64,000 bases of DNA from Rhizobium albus (GTDB taxonomy: Bacteria; Pseudomonadota; Alphaproteobacteria; Rhizobiales; Rhizobiaceae). The stretch is from positions 868,001 through 932,000 of the forward strand of contig BSNO01000001.1 in NCBI GenBank assembly GCA_030160035.1, read 5' to 3'. The notes under the pieces were generated by a model. The model made no database searches and had not been told where the DNA came from. It saw only the letters and a list, made by a program, of their open reading frames with translations. Position numbers and translations under genes: made by a program. Below, one piece after another: positions 51,875-64,000 of this stretch. Numbering within the stretch: position 1 is the stretch's first letter; every line of letters begins with the position of its first letter.

Positions 51875-52767
51875 CAACTGGAGGCGGCAGCGTTTCGAGC
51901 CTGACGCGCAGGCAGGACTTCGATGAGCAGGATGGCGACGAAGATGCAGAGGCCGCCGAGATAGCCGAGGCTGCCGATGGTTTCGCCGAGCAGTACGGCG
52001 CCGAAAAGGGCGGCAAAAAGCACTTCGGTCGACAGCAGGATGGCGGCAGTGGCGGGCGCGGCATAACGCTGGCCGATGGCCTGCAGGGTAAAGGCAAGGC
52101 CGCTCGCGATGGCGCCTGCATAGAGAATCTCGGGCAATGCTGCCTGGATCGCGGTCCACTCGATGGGTTCGAAGACAAGCGCTGCGGCAAGGCCAAGCAG
52201 GGTGCAGACGCTGAACTGCATGAGGGCCAGCGCAACAGGTCGGCCGGTCATCGATGCCTGCCGGCCGACGAGGATCACCTGCATGGCCCAGAAGACTGCG
52301 GCGAGAATGGTGAAGAGGTCGCCCGGCCGGAGCGAGGTGAGCGCACCATCGGAGAGGAGCACGAGGCCGGCAAAGGCGAGGATCGCGCCCGGCCACACGA
52401 CGGGATGCGGCGGCCGCCTCAGGATCACCGTCATGAGAATTGGAACGAAGACCACGTAAAGGCCGGTCAGAAATCCGGAATTGGTGACGGTCGTGGTCAC
52501 CAGTCCGATCTGCTGGAAGACGATGCCGCCAAAAAGCGCGAGGCCGGCAAGCACGAAGCCCGGGCTGAAGGCGATGACGGGGCCGTCTGCCGCCCTTCGA
52601 CCTTCGGCGATCGCGAAGGGAAGCGTCACCAGCATGGCGATGGCGGAACGCAGGGCGACGAACAGCAGCGGACCGATCGCGTCCATCGCGGTCGACTGCG
52701 CCACGAAGCCCATGCCCCAAATGGCGCCGGCGGTCAGCAGGATGGAATTGGCAAGCAGACGGGACAT
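51874..52767 (-). CDS. EamA/DMT family transporter
   Basis: A 297-residue inner-membrane transporter of the drug/metabolite superfamily: ten hydrophobic helices forming two EamA repeats (about 5-135 and 145-285), with AGAIWGMGFVAQSTAMDAIG at the start, GLVTTTVTNSGFLTGLYVVF and STEVLFAALFGAVLLGETIG near the C-terminus. These export metabolites such as amino acids; the substrate is not evident. The ATG 52767 is chosen; upstream frame lacks family likeness. Divergent from the DUF1176 gene with 134 bases between. Confidence 0.9.
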   Translation of the reverse strand: MSRLLANSILLTAGAIWGMGFVAQSTAMDAIGPLLFVALRSAIAMLVTLPFAIAEGRRAADGPVIAFSPGFVLAGLALFGGIVFQQIGLVTTTVTNSGFLTGLYVVFVPILMTVILRRPPHPVVWPGAILAFAGLVLLSDGALTSLRPGDLFTILAAVFWAMQVILVGRQASMTGRPVALALMQFSVCTLLGLAAALVFEPIEWTAIQAALPEILYAGAIASGLAFTLQAIGQRYAAPATAAILLSTEVLFAALFGAVLLGETIGSLGYLGGLCIFVAILLIEVLPARQARNAAASS

Positions 52768-52901
52768 CAAAAGCCAGCGGGAAGGAGAGGGGCAGGACGA
52801 CGACAGGAGTCGGATTGCTATCGCCCGCACTTGCGCTAACAGTTGGTGAAAGCCGCTGCAAGACGCGCGGCATTATCGTCGCCACGCCGAGGATCTGCTG
52901 G

Positions 52902-53963
52902 ATGAAAAAGGCCCACTTACAGCACCTTTCGCTCGCCGCAGTCGGGCTTTTCATCCTTACGGAGGCTGCAGTCGCCTCCGGATATCGCGAGTTTCGCGAC
53001 TGGCAGGTGAACTGCTCCTCTGCGCTCACCTGCCGGCTGACGCCGACCCTGCCGGATGACGCGCCGTTCTATGCGTTCACTTTCAGCCGCAGCAACGCGC
53101 CGGATGCCCCGGTGGAACTCACCGTCGGCTTTCGGGAGACGCTTCCGGACGCAAACGCACGCATGGATATCGAGATCACGGGCGGCCCGGCCCTGTCGCT
53201 TGAATTTGCCGGGGCGGAGCGGCGCGAGGATTATTCCGAGCTTCACTTCGAGGACGATGCGGTTCTGCGCAGCCTGATCGAGGCCATGAAGAACGGTACG
53301 GCGATGACTGTCTCGATTTCGTCCGACGATCCATCGGCGATCACAGAAGTGTCGCTTTCGGGCGTCACCGCGTCGCTGCTCTTCATCGACGAAAGCCAGG
53401 ACCGCCTGGAGCGCACCGATGCGCTGCACGCCATCGGCGATCGCGAGCCGCCGGCTTCATCGCCGATCAGTGCGATCACCTCCTTCGACGAACTGCCAGC
53501 CCATATCGCCGCGGACTTCACCGACGACATGGGCTATTGCGGCGGCCTCGACGACGACCGCTTTGCCGCGATGGAAGGCGTGCTCGTGGATCGCGGCGAT
53601 GAGGGCGTGATGCTGCTTTTGCCCTGCGGGCTCGGCGGTGCCTACAATTTCCCCTATGCGGTCTATATCGGCGGTGAACTCGCCACCGTGCGCGCACGGG
53701 ATTTTCCGGTGATGGGCGAGGATGGCCCGCAATCGCAGCCCTTCGCCTACAACATCGATTTCGACCAGAAGACCGACCGGATCACATCCTTCTTCAAGGG
53801 GCGCGGCATCGGCGATTGTGGAACGCTGTCGGTCTGGTCTGTGGCAAACGACGGGTACGGCCCCTCTCTTACGCTTGTCGAACAGCGTGTGAAGGACGAC
53901 TGCGACGGCGATTATGGCGACGGCCCAGACTCCTGGCCGCTTGTCTGGCCGGCTGCGCAGTAG
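52902..53963 (+). CDS. DUF1176 domain-containing protein
   Basis: A 353-residue secreted protein. A signal peptide covers about residues 1-26 (MKKAHLQHLSLAAVGLFIL, cut near AVAS-GY), then the DUF1176 pattern: REFRDWQVNCSSALTCRLT near 30-48, FGE-free middle, FTDDMGYCGGLDDDRFAAME near 205 and GDCGTLSVWSVANDGYGPSL near 305. Several Cys (CSSALTC, GYCGG, GDCG) suggest disulfides in the periplasm. Function unknown; Asp- and Glu-rich. ATG 52902 follows GAGGAT. It converges with the DUF1499 gene seven bases later. Confidence 0.88.
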   Translation: MKKAHLQHLSLAAVGLFILTEAAVASGYREFRDWQVNCSSALTCRLTPTLPDDAPFYAFTFSRSNAPDAPVELTVGFRETLPDANARMDIEITGGPALSLEFAGAERREDYSELHFEDDAVLRSLIEAMKNGTAMTVSISSDDPSAITEVSLSGVTASLLFIDESQDRLERTDALHAIGDREPPASSPISAITSFDELPAHIAADFTDDMGYCGGLDDDRFAAMEGVLVDRGDEGVMLLLPCGLGGAYNFPYAVYIGGELATVRARDFPVMGEDGPQSQPFAYNIDFDQKTDRITSFFKGRGIGDCGTLSVWSVANDGYGPSLTLVEQRVKDDCDGDYGDGPDSWPLVWPAAQ

Positions 53964-53970
53964 CGCCTGC

Positions 53971-54459
53971 TCACCTGACGTCGAAAAGCTCTTCCAGCCG
54001 CTTCCTGTTCGTGCCGAGATCCGATCGCCCCAGTTTCGAGCGGGAATAGGCGCGGATGGCGGGTGCGCCATCCGAACGTTCAGTGACTTCGATGTCGAGC
54101 GTATCGGGGAAGCGCATCAACGGCGTGTAGACGACGAAGCGGGCATAGAGGGGATTGCTGCGATCATCGACCCGACGCACATGCGCTTCGATGGCTGCGA
54201 GCCGGTCGGCAAGCCGGGCAACGATCTCGGTCGGCGGCTGGTCGGGCGTCGCGATCGTGACGTCTGGTGCAGTGCAGGCGCCCTCGGTGCACGCAAGGGC
54301 ATCGTTGGGCGAACCGCTGCTCCGGCCTTGCGTGAAATCATAGCGGCCGAGATCCGCCGGTCCGGTCATGCGTTCCCAGATGCGTTCGCGACCATAGACG
54401 ATGGCCGCCAGAACGATGAGGCCGATGACGACGACGAGGATTACGAAGAACATCTTCAT
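53971..54459 (-). CDS. DUF1499 domain-containing protein
   Basis: A 162-residue protein with an N-terminal membrane helix (about 4-23), then a DUF1499 domain: GRYDFTQGRSSGSPNDALAC, PTEIVARLADRLAAIEAHVR, ARFVVYTPLMRFPDTLDIEV and AIRAYSRSKLGRSDLGTNRK. Family role unknown; it looks like a periplasm-facing or peripheral protein. It follows the EAL gene by 54 bases on the same strand, so the two may be co-transcribed. A link to c-di-GMP is not implied by the family. Confidence 0.88.
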   Translation of the reverse strand: MKMFFVILVVVIGLIVLAAIVYGRERIWERMTGPADLGRYDFTQGRSSGSPNDALACTEGACTAPDVTIATPDQPPTEIVARLADRLAAIEAHVRRVDDRSNPLYARFVVYTPLMRFPDTLDIEVTERSDGAPAIRAYSRSKLGRSDLGTNRKRLEELFDVR

Positions 54460-54513
54460 TCGCAGATGGCTTCAATCGGGGCCAGCAAATCGGTCATATC
54501 ATGCCGGGGCGGC

Positions 54514-55461
54514 TTAGCGGCCGCGTTTGCCGAAGGTTTTTCGGGCCGTGATTGGCCGCTGCGGGACGGGTGGCGGAGCGATGATCGACGGCGCTTCCGG
54601 CAGCACGGGAGCCACGGCTGCCTCGTGCAACCGCGGTGCCTCGGTTATTGATGAGGCGCCCGGTTGATCGGGGAAAAGATCGTTGAACTTGCCGAGGATC
54701 GTGTCCGGCTTCGCCAGCGCGTAGCCCTGCAGCAGATCCACCTTCAAGTCGATCGCGACATCTACATGCCATGGATGCTCCAGTCCCTCGAACAATGTCG
54801 CGATGCCGTTTGCCCGGAACCGCTGCACCGTGTCCCGCAGCAGGTCTACACCGGGTGCATGTTCCATATAGCGCAGCACCCAATCCCCGTCGAATTTCAC
54901 GATGTCGGGCTTGAGCAGTTCGATGCGCGCGATGTCGGAATCTTCCGCGCCATAGTCGTCGACCGCGATGCGGAAACCGCATCCACGGAAATCGTCTACG
55001 ACGGCGACGAGCGCGGCGCGATTGGCAGCCTTCTTTTCGGTGATCTCGCAGACGATCTGCCGCGGTGCCAGGCCGATCTGCGAGGTGAGATCCAGGAGGC
55101 GCGCGACTTCCGTTGCGGTTGTGCGCGCATCGTTGAAGAGCCTCGGATCGAAGTTGAGAAACAACGTCGCCGTTGGTCGATCGAGCTGGCCCATGTTCAG
55201 AAGATGCAGTTGGCGACAGAGCGCATCGACAGGCCCGCCATCCTCCGGGGGCACGCTTGCGAAAAACCCGTAGGGCGAAACGCTCTGGCCGCCCTTGCTC
55301 GGCCGGATCAGGCCTTCGAAGGCTTCCAGGCGGAGTTTGCCGTGCCCGATCTGGCGAAAAATCGGCTGGAATGCGGATTTGAGCGCAAAGGGACCATAGA
55401 CGGCAGCGTACCAGCCATCTTGCTGCCGAACGATATTTTGCGAGAGCGTATGGTTCTGCAT
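54514..55461 (-). CDS. EAL domain cyclic-di-GMP phosphodiesterase
   Basis: A 315-residue stand-alone EAL protein. Catalytic residues are kept: Glu46 in EAFEGLIRP (EAL reads EAF), Asn in LFLNFDP, Glu in VCEITEKK, both Asp in AVDDYGAEDSD, Lys in DIVKFDG, Glu in LFEGLEH and Gln in LLQGYALAKP, so hydrolysis of c-di-GMP to pGpG is likely. There is no membrane segment or sensor domain before about residue 30; a proline-rich tail of about 50 residues follows. It probably opposes the GGDEF enzyme at 43781. Confidence 0.9.
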   Translation of the reverse strand: MQNHTLSQNIVRQQDGWYAAVYGPFALKSAFQPIFRQIGHGKLRLEAFEGLIRPSKGGQSVSPYGFFASVPPEDGGPVDALCRQLHLLNMGQLDRPTATLFLNFDPRLFNDARTTATEVARLLDLTSQIGLAPRQIVCEITEKKAANRAALVAVVDDFRGCGFRIAVDDYGAEDSDIARIELLKPDIVKFDGDWVLRYMEHAPGVDLLRDTVQRFRANGIATLFEGLEHPWHVDVAIDLKVDLLQGYALAKPDTILGKFNDLFPDQPGASSITEAPRLHEAAVAPVLPEAPSIIAPPPVPQRPITARKTFGKRGR

Positions 55462-55526
55462 CGCCCCGTCTCTCTCCCAAGCGGCCGATCAGGCACTGTC
55501 GCAGCTTCCAACTGACATCTTCTTAA

Positions 55527-56864
<1,338 letters not shown>

Positions 56865-56888
56865 GGCAGCCAATCTGACGCCGAACAC

Positions 56889-56923
56889 AGCGCCGCTCCC
56901 GGCTTCGTGGGCGGCGCTTTTTT
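56889..56923 (+). terminator. intrinsic terminator after the aminotransferase
   Basis: AGCGCCGC (56889-56896) and GCGGCGCT (56911-56918) pair around a short CCC/GGG-capped loop, followed by TTTTT. Strong and 24 bases after the stop. Confidence 0.85.
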
Positions 56924-56949
56924 ATGGCGGGCGGATATCCGGACAAAAA

Positions 56950-56980
56950 AAGAGGGCCACGGGAAGACCCGGGCCCTTTT
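56950..56980 (+). terminator. second hairpin after the aminotransferase
   Basis: GGGCC (56954-56958) pairs with GGCCC (56972-56976), with an inner GGG/CCC helix (56961-56963 and 56968-56970), and ends in TTTT; an A-run precedes it. A back-up terminator, possibly bidirectional. Past it, up to 57197, I see no gene or clear signal. Confidence 0.65.
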
Positions 56981-57197
56981 AAGTTTGAAGGTCAAAACCT
57001 CCAGAGGGGAACAGCAAGATGCGATGACGTGGGAGGAAAGTAGTCACCGTGTGCATCTGCTGTAGGCGATATGATGCTTCGATAGGCAAACGGCAAGGTT
57101 CGGCCGCGCATTTCTGCCATGCGTCACGCACATATCACTGGACGGTGGATGTCGAAGAGGCAACGGTGCAGGATCGTTGCGCGCCAAAGAGGCAATT

Positions 57198-57506
57198 GTG
57201 TTTCCGCTAAGTAGTCTCCTCACACGACCATTGATGTTCGTTTCCGGCTTCCTCGGGTTCTATCCAGCTATTTTCCTGTCGATGGCATATTGGGGTTTTA
57301 GAATTTTCCGAGGCCGGAAAATGCGACCTAGCTCTGATCTGGAGAATTTCGCGCGCGAGCGAGGCATCATTCCGCCGCCGCTGGAACCGATGCCTCGGTC
57401 ATCCGTCAATGCCTTGATTTGGGATCACTCGTTTTTCGGTATTGGATTATATTTTTATTTTTCTAATCGTGACCAAATTAACGGTGTGCTGAACTCCATC
57501 GCCTAA
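57198..57506 (+). CDS. small AT-rich membrane protein, unrecognised
   Basis: A 102-residue protein with no family I know. Hydrophobic segments fall at about 7-35 (RPLMFVSGFLGFYPAIFLSM) and 79-90 (FFGIGLYFYF), with a basic, polar middle RIFRGRKMRPSS. The GTG at 57198 is preceded by AGAGG at good spacing, so I choose it over TTG 57177 and ATG 57234. Bases are unusually AT-rich compared with neighbours, especially 57440-57490, which suggests recent acquisition or an orphan gene. Its stop overlaps the convergent lsrB end. Confidence 0.55.
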   Translation: MFPLSSLLTRPLMFVSGFLGFYPAIFLSMAYWGFRIFRGRKMRPSSDLENFARERGIIPPPLEPMPRSSVNALIWDHSFFGIGLYFYFSNRDQINGVLNSIA

Positions 57507-58405
57507 TAGTTCCAGTTTCTGGCTTTCGAGATCAGGAAGTCGCGAAATGCCTTCAGCTTGGCGGCATTCTTTATTTCTTCCGGATAGCAGAAATAGGTGT
57601 CGAAGGAGGGGGCGTCAGCGGTCGTCTCCAGCTGCACGAGGCCCGAATCGCGGCCGACCATGTAGTCAGGCAGCATGGCGATGCCGATGCCCATCTGCAC
57701 CGCCCGCTTCACGGAAGTGAGATTGTTGATCTGCAGGTGCGGCACGCGGGGATTGTCGGCGGTCCGACCGGCGACCTCGAGCGAGTTGAGGCCGAGGAGA
57801 TAGCCCGGTGCCGGCTCGCCGAAGGTGATGATGCGGTGGCCGTCAAGATCCTGAGGCGATCTGGGCTCGCCGAAGCGGTTGATGTAGCCGGGCGATGCAT
57901 AGACGTGCAGATGCACCGTAAAGAGCTTGCGCTGAATGAGGTCCGGTTGTTGCGGCTGGCGCAGGCGGATCGCGCAGTCCGCGTGGCGCATGTTCACATC
58001 CAGCTCCTCATTGTCGAGGATCAGCTGAAGCTGCATTTCCGGGTAGAGTTCAAGAAACTCCTGGACCTTCTCCGTCAGCCAGCCTTGGCCGAGACCAACC
58101 GTCGTCGTCACGCGCAGCTTGCCGCTTGGCTTGTTGCTGGTCTCGGTCAGCCTGGCGCGGACCGTCTCCAGCTTGAGCAGCACGTCATGCGCCGTGTGGT
58201 AGAGCATTTCGCCCTGTTCGGTCAGGATGAGGCCGCGGGCATGGCGGTGGAAGAGCTTGGTGCCGACTTCGTGTTCCAGCGCGCTGACCTGGCGGCTGAT
58301 CGCGGACTGCGACAGATGCAGGGCGTCCGCCGCGTGGGTAAACGAACCCGCCTCGGCGGCTGCGTGAAAAATCCGCAGCTTGTCCCAGTCCAATGGAGCT
58401 ACCAT
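57503..58405 (-). CDS. lsrB: LysR-type regulator LsrB
   Basis: A 300-residue LysR-type activator. The helix-turn-helix AAAEAGSFTHAADALHLSQS at about 15-34 is followed by the family linker and a co-inducer domain. The wording LDWDKLRIFHAAAEAGSFTH, SGKLRVTTTVGLGQGWLT and NNEELD-like DNEELDVNMRHADCAIRLRQ closely resembles Sinorhizobium LsrB, which senses oxidants by its Cys residues and controls lipopolysaccharide, glutathione and symbiosis genes. Cys144 is retained as the likely redox residue. It follows trxB by 31 bases on the same strand, a placement known from rhizobia. Confidence 0.92.
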   Translation of the reverse strand: MVAPLDWDKLRIFHAAAEAGSFTHAADALHLSQSAISRQVSALEHEVGTKLFHRHARGLILTEQGEMLYHTAHDVLLKLETVRARLTETSNKPSGKLRVTTTVGLGQGWLTEKVQEFLELYPEMQLQLILDNEELDVNMRHADCAIRLRQPQQPDLIQRKLFTVHLHVYASPGYINRFGEPRSPQDLDGHRIITFGEPAPGYLLGLNSLEVAGRTADNPRVPHLQINNLTSVKRAVQMGIGIAMLPDYMVGRDSGLVQLETTADAPSFDTYFCYPEEIKNAAKLKAFRDFLISKARNWNY

Positions 58406-58436
58406 GTGATCAGACCATCCCCTCAGGTCGTCTTAT

Positions 58437-59411
58437 TTATTCGGCCGCTTCCGCGATGTGGACGTAGCCGGCAAGGTATCGTTCTACTTCGAGCGCCGCC
58501 ATGCAGCCCATGCCCGCTGCGGTGACCGCCTGCCGGTAGACGTCGTCGGTCACGTCGCCGGCGGCGAAGATGCCCGGCACGTCGGTCGCCGTCGAATCCG
58601 GCGCGCTCCAGAGATAGCCGTTCGGCTTCATCCGGAGCTTGTCCTTGAACAGATCGACGGCCGGCGCATGACCGATCGCAACGAAGACCCCGTCGACAGC
58701 GAGATCCTTGATTTCACCCGTCTGCGTATCCTTGAGCCGCACGCCCGTCACGGAAGGCGGCATCGGCGGCTTGGCCGGCGTTCCGGTGATCTCGTCGATC
58801 ACGGCGTTCCAGACGACATTCACGTTGTCCTTGGCGAAGAGGCGATCCTGAAGGATGCGTTCCGCACGAAGGCCCTCGCGCCGGTGGATGAGCGTGACGG
58901 ATTTCGCGAGATTGGAGAGATAGAGCGCTTCCTCGACAGCGGTGTTGCCGCCGCCGACGACCGCGACATCCTTGCCGCGATAGAAGAAGCCGTCGCATGT
59001 GGCGCAGGCCGAGACGCCGAAGCCCATGAAGGTCTGCTCGCTCTCGATGCCGAGCCATTTGGCCTTGGCGCCGGTGGCGATGATCAGGGCATCGGCGGTG
59101 AAGACCTGCCCACCATCCGTGCGCACGCGGAAGGGGCGGCGGTCAGTCTCGACCTCGACGACGAGGTCGTTGACGATTTCAGCGCCCACATTGATCGCCT
59201 GGTTGAGCATCTGCTCCATCATCCAGGGGCCCTGAACGGGATCGGCATAGCCCGGATAATTTTCCACATCCGTGGTGATCATCAATTGGCCGCCCTGTTC
59301 CATGCCGGCGATGACGATCGGCTTCAGCATGGCGCGGGCTGCGTAGATGGCGGCGGTGTATCCCGCGGGGCCGGAGCCGATGATCAGGACCGGCGTGTGA
59401 CGCTCGCTCAT
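58437..59411 (-). CDS. trxB: thioredoxin-disulfide reductase
   Basis: A 324-residue FAD/NADPH enzyme that reduces thioredoxin. FAD-binding GSGPAGYTAAIYAARA near 13-28, the redox pair Cys136 and Cys139 in SACATCDGFFYRG and the NADPH motif GGGNTAVEEALYLSNL near 154 are intact, and the second FAD block GIFAAGDVTDDVYRQAVTAA lies near the end. Likely co-transcribed with lsrB downstream, linking thiol redox capacity to the LsrB response. The start is divergent from the Lrp gene over 219 bases. Confidence 0.97.
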   Translation of the reverse strand: MSERHTPVLIIGSGPAGYTAAIYAARAMLKPIVIAGMEQGGQLMITTDVENYPGYADPVQGPWMMEQMLNQAINVGAEIVNDLVVEVETDRRPFRVRTDGGQVFTADALIIATGAKAKWLGIESEQTFMGFGVSACATCDGFFYRGKDVAVVGGGNTAVEEALYLSNLAKSVTLIHRREGLRAERILQDRLFAKDNVNVVWNAVIDEITGTPAKPPMPPSVTGVRLKDTQTGEIKDLAVDGVFVAIGHAPAVDLFKDKLRMKPNGYLWSAPDSTATDVPGIFAAGDVTDDVYRQAVTAAGMGCMAALEVERYLAGYVHIAEAAE

Positions 59412-59630
59412 GTCGGTAATGTCCTATTGGTCTTTGGCGACAGTCCATATCACCACTGTCGCTAATCTACGAATGGGGGCGCCGCCGTTTCAAGGCGTAC
59501 CCACGACTTTCTCACAAGAGGTATCTCGCATTTGCGGCGATTGTGCTACTTGGAGACACGAGAATCGCCCCGCAATAAAATTGCGTGAAACGGCGAAATG
59601 AACGCAATCTTATTGCCAGAGGCATCAGGA

Positions 59631-60101
59631 ATGGTATTTCGCGCTGATCTCGACGCGATCGATATGAAAATCCTCCGCGAATTGCAGCGCGAAGGCCGGA
59701 TCACCAATGTCGAACTGTCAGAGCGCGTCGGAATCTCAGCGCCCCCCTGCCTGCGCCGGGTGCGCAAGCTGGAGGAGGCTGGCATCATCCGCGGCTACCG
59801 GGCGCTGATCAATGCACAGGCGCTCGGCTACGACCTCGTCGCCTTCACCATGGTCGGGTTGATCCACCAGTCGGACGGCAATCTGAAGGAATTCGCCGCC
59901 ATGACCACGATGTGGCCGATCGTGCGCGCTGCGTGGATGGTTTCGGGCGAAAGCGACTTCCTGCTGCATTGTGTCGCAAAGGACCTGTCGAGCTTCCAGG
60001 ATTTCGTCGTGGATACGCTGACGGCGGCACCGAACGTGGACACCGTTCGCACGATGCTGACCATTCGCCAGATCAAGGACGAAGGCGAAGTTGCCATCTG
60101 A
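59631..60101 (+). CDS. Lrp/AsnC family transcriptional regulator
   Basis: A 156-residue regulator with the Lrp helix-turn-helix (DMKILRELQREGRITNVELS, GISAPPCLRRVRKLEEAGII at about 10-50) and an amino-acid-binding RAM domain (FAAMTTMWPIVRAAWMVSGE onward). Lrp proteins bind amino acids and control their metabolism. The ATG 59631 is preceded by CAGAGGCATCAGGA; ATG 59598 would add 11 residues but lacks a ribosome-binding site. It is divergent from trxB and convergent with greA. Confidence 0.9.
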   Translation: MVFRADLDAIDMKILRELQREGRITNVELSERVGISAPPCLRRVRKLEEAGIIRGYRALINAQALGYDLVAFTMVGLIHQSDGNLKEFAAMTTMWPIVRAAWMVSGESDFLLHCVAKDLSSFQDFVVDTLTAAPNVDTVRTMLTIRQIKDEGEVAI

Positions 60102-60208
60102 GGTCTCGCATCGAGCCTTTCGAGCATCGCAGCTCAAGACACAAGGAGCGCAGCGGTTGCCCGCCACGCCCCTGATCTATCGTCGTGCAATGGGCTGGAG
60201 CCTGTGGC

Positions 60209-60685
60209 TCAGCCCCAGTTGATCGCGAGGATCTCGTAGGCCTTGGAGCCGCCGGGCGCGTTGACTTCGATCGAGTCGCCAACGCTCTTGCCGATGAGGG
60301 CGCGCGAGATCGGCGAGGAGATCGAGATCCGACCATCCTTCACATCGGCTTCCTGGTCGCCGACGATCTGGTAGGTCTTTTCTTCTTCGGTGTCCTCGTC
60401 GACGATCTTGACGGTCGCGCCGAACTTCACCGTATCGCCGGACATCTTCGTCAGATCGATGACTTCTGCGCGTGCGAGCAGGTCTTCGAGTTCGGTGATC
60501 CGGCCCTCATTGTGGCTCTGCGCTTCCTTGGCGGCATGGTATTCCGCATTTTCGGAGAGATCCCCATGGGCGCGAGCCTCGGAGATCGCCTCGATGATGC
60601 GCGGGCGCTCTTCCTGTTGGCGCATGCGCAGCTCTTCCTGCAGCTTCTTGAAGCCGGAAGGCGTCATGGGCACTTTGTCGACCAT
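60209..60685 (-). CDS. greA: transcription elongation factor GreA
   Basis: A 158-residue GreA that rescues backtracked RNA polymerase by stimulating transcript cleavage. The N-terminal coiled coil contains [14 protein letters not shown] with the acidic tip residues Asp-Glu near 42-45, and the C-terminal FKBP-like domain has [38 protein letters not shown] and [13 protein letters not shown]. The start is ATG 60685. Upstream on the same strand sits a three-tier stem (60708-60772) and beyond it the carB terminator, so greA has its own promoter and a structured leader. Confidence 0.97.
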   Translation of the reverse strand: MVDKVPMTPSGFKKLQEELRMRQQEERPRIIEAISEARAHGDLSENAEYHAAKEAQSHNEGRITELEDLLARAEVIDLTKMSGDTVKFGATVKIVDEDTEEEKTYQIVGDQEADVKDGRISISSPISRALIGKSVGDSIEVNAPGGSKAYEILAINWG

Positions 60686-60707
60686 TGTCGTATCCCTTTC
60701 CGTAGCG

Positions 60708-60772
60708 TGCCCGATTCAAAGCACCATCGCCCGGTCCGTGTTCCGGGCCGCTGAAAAGTGCTCAATCGGGCA
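60708..60772 (-). promoter_or_regulatory. three-tier structured leader of greA
   Basis: Three nested helices close one after another: TGCCCGATT (60708-60716) with AATCGGGCA (60764-60772), AGCAC (60720-60724) with GTGCT (60758-60762), GCCCGG (60729-60734) with CCGGGC (60743-60748). Twenty base pairs in a 65-base arm, all Watson-Crick. It ends 22 bases before the greA start and adjoins the carB terminator's T-run. It could be a 5' UTR control element, a small RNA or a second terminator. Confidence 0.6.
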
Positions 60773-60812
60773 AAAAAGAAAACGGTTCTCGAGCAGTGAT
60801 CTCGGAACCGTT
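60771..60812 (-). terminator. intrinsic terminator of carB
   Basis: On the minus strand AACGGTT-type arms at 60812-60805 and 60788-60781 (AACGGTTC/GAACCGTT) pair with an inner CGAG/CTCG, one base bulged, seven-base loop, and run into TTTTCTTTTTT. It lies 82 bases past the carB stop and separates carB from greA. The T-run also touches the base of the greA leader stem. Confidence 0.85.
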
Positions 60813-60893
60813 CTCGCTGTCCATCGCGAGTGATTATCAAATAATGCCAGCGAATTCACCTGAAAAGATGCGACCGCATGGATCGCACTCTTC

Positions 60894-64000
<3,107 letters not shown>

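Overview
The window is a chromosomal stretch of a GC-rich alphaproteobacterium, most likely of the order Hyphomicrobiales (Rhizobiales). The evidence is the gene content and its order: lsrB beside trxB, a BA14K-family envelope protein, a petP/petR-like MarR and OmpR pair, fbcFBC followed by apt, and a DUF1285/NUDIX/CCA-transferase cluster beside a MoxR/DUF58/BatA operon. Coding density is high, operons are packed with 4-base ATGA overlaps, and there is no rRNA, tRNA, CRISPR array, prophage or insertion sequence that I can see. The sequence does not allow a genus call.

Layout. 1-1.8 kb: an unrecognised membrane protein, then a small accessory patch with a DUF2019 protein translationally coupled to the broken C-terminus of a polymorphic-toxin-like protein. 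1.7-8.4 kb: leuA with a possible Cys-rich leader peptide, an alpha/beta hydrolase, and assorted housekeeping enzymes (phosphoesterase, NUDIX, glutathionyl-hydroquinone reductase, GNAT). 8.4-15.2 kb: a four-gene minus-strand operon moxR - DUF58 - BatA/DUF4159 - VWA membrane protein. 15.4-20.1 kb: DUF1285, NUDIX and CCA-adding enzyme, then DUF1059, hemF and trmL. 20.4-27.9 kb: two tandem ABC exporters, the cytochrome bc1 operon petABC and apt.

27.9-41.1 kb: two MaoC proteins, ychF, pth and rplY on the minus strand, then chrA and ilvD on the plus strand, a cluster of palindromic intergenic repeats, prs, a lipoprotein, and an lgt - midA-like - pgeF - M24-like run. 41.3-50.7 kb: ubiK, ybjN-like - proC - csaA-like, a diguanylate cyclase, a MarR/OmpR/histidine-kinase operon divergent from ilvE across a palindromic operator, a membrane protein and an MBL hydrolase. 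50.7-57.5 kb: BA14K protein, cold-shock protein, EamA transporter, DUF1176 and DUF1499 proteins, an EAL phosphodiesterase, an aspartate aminotransferase, and an AT-rich small membrane ORF. 57.5-64 kb: lsrB, trxB, an Lrp regulator, greA with a strongly structured leader, and carB running off the window edge.

Themes: amino-acid biosynthesis (leuA, ilvD, ilvE, proC, aat, carB), translation support (cca, trmL, ychF, pth, rplY, csaA-like), respiration and its regulators (petABC, ubiK, hemF, petP/R-like), envelope maturation (lgt, MoxR system, ABC exporters) and redox control (lsrB, trxB). The least ordinary items are the toxin remnant with its presumed immunity gene, the leuA leader, the M24-fold protein without metal ligands, the repeat cluster at 35.2 kb, the shared MarR/ilvE operator, and the three-tier hairpin in the greA leader.
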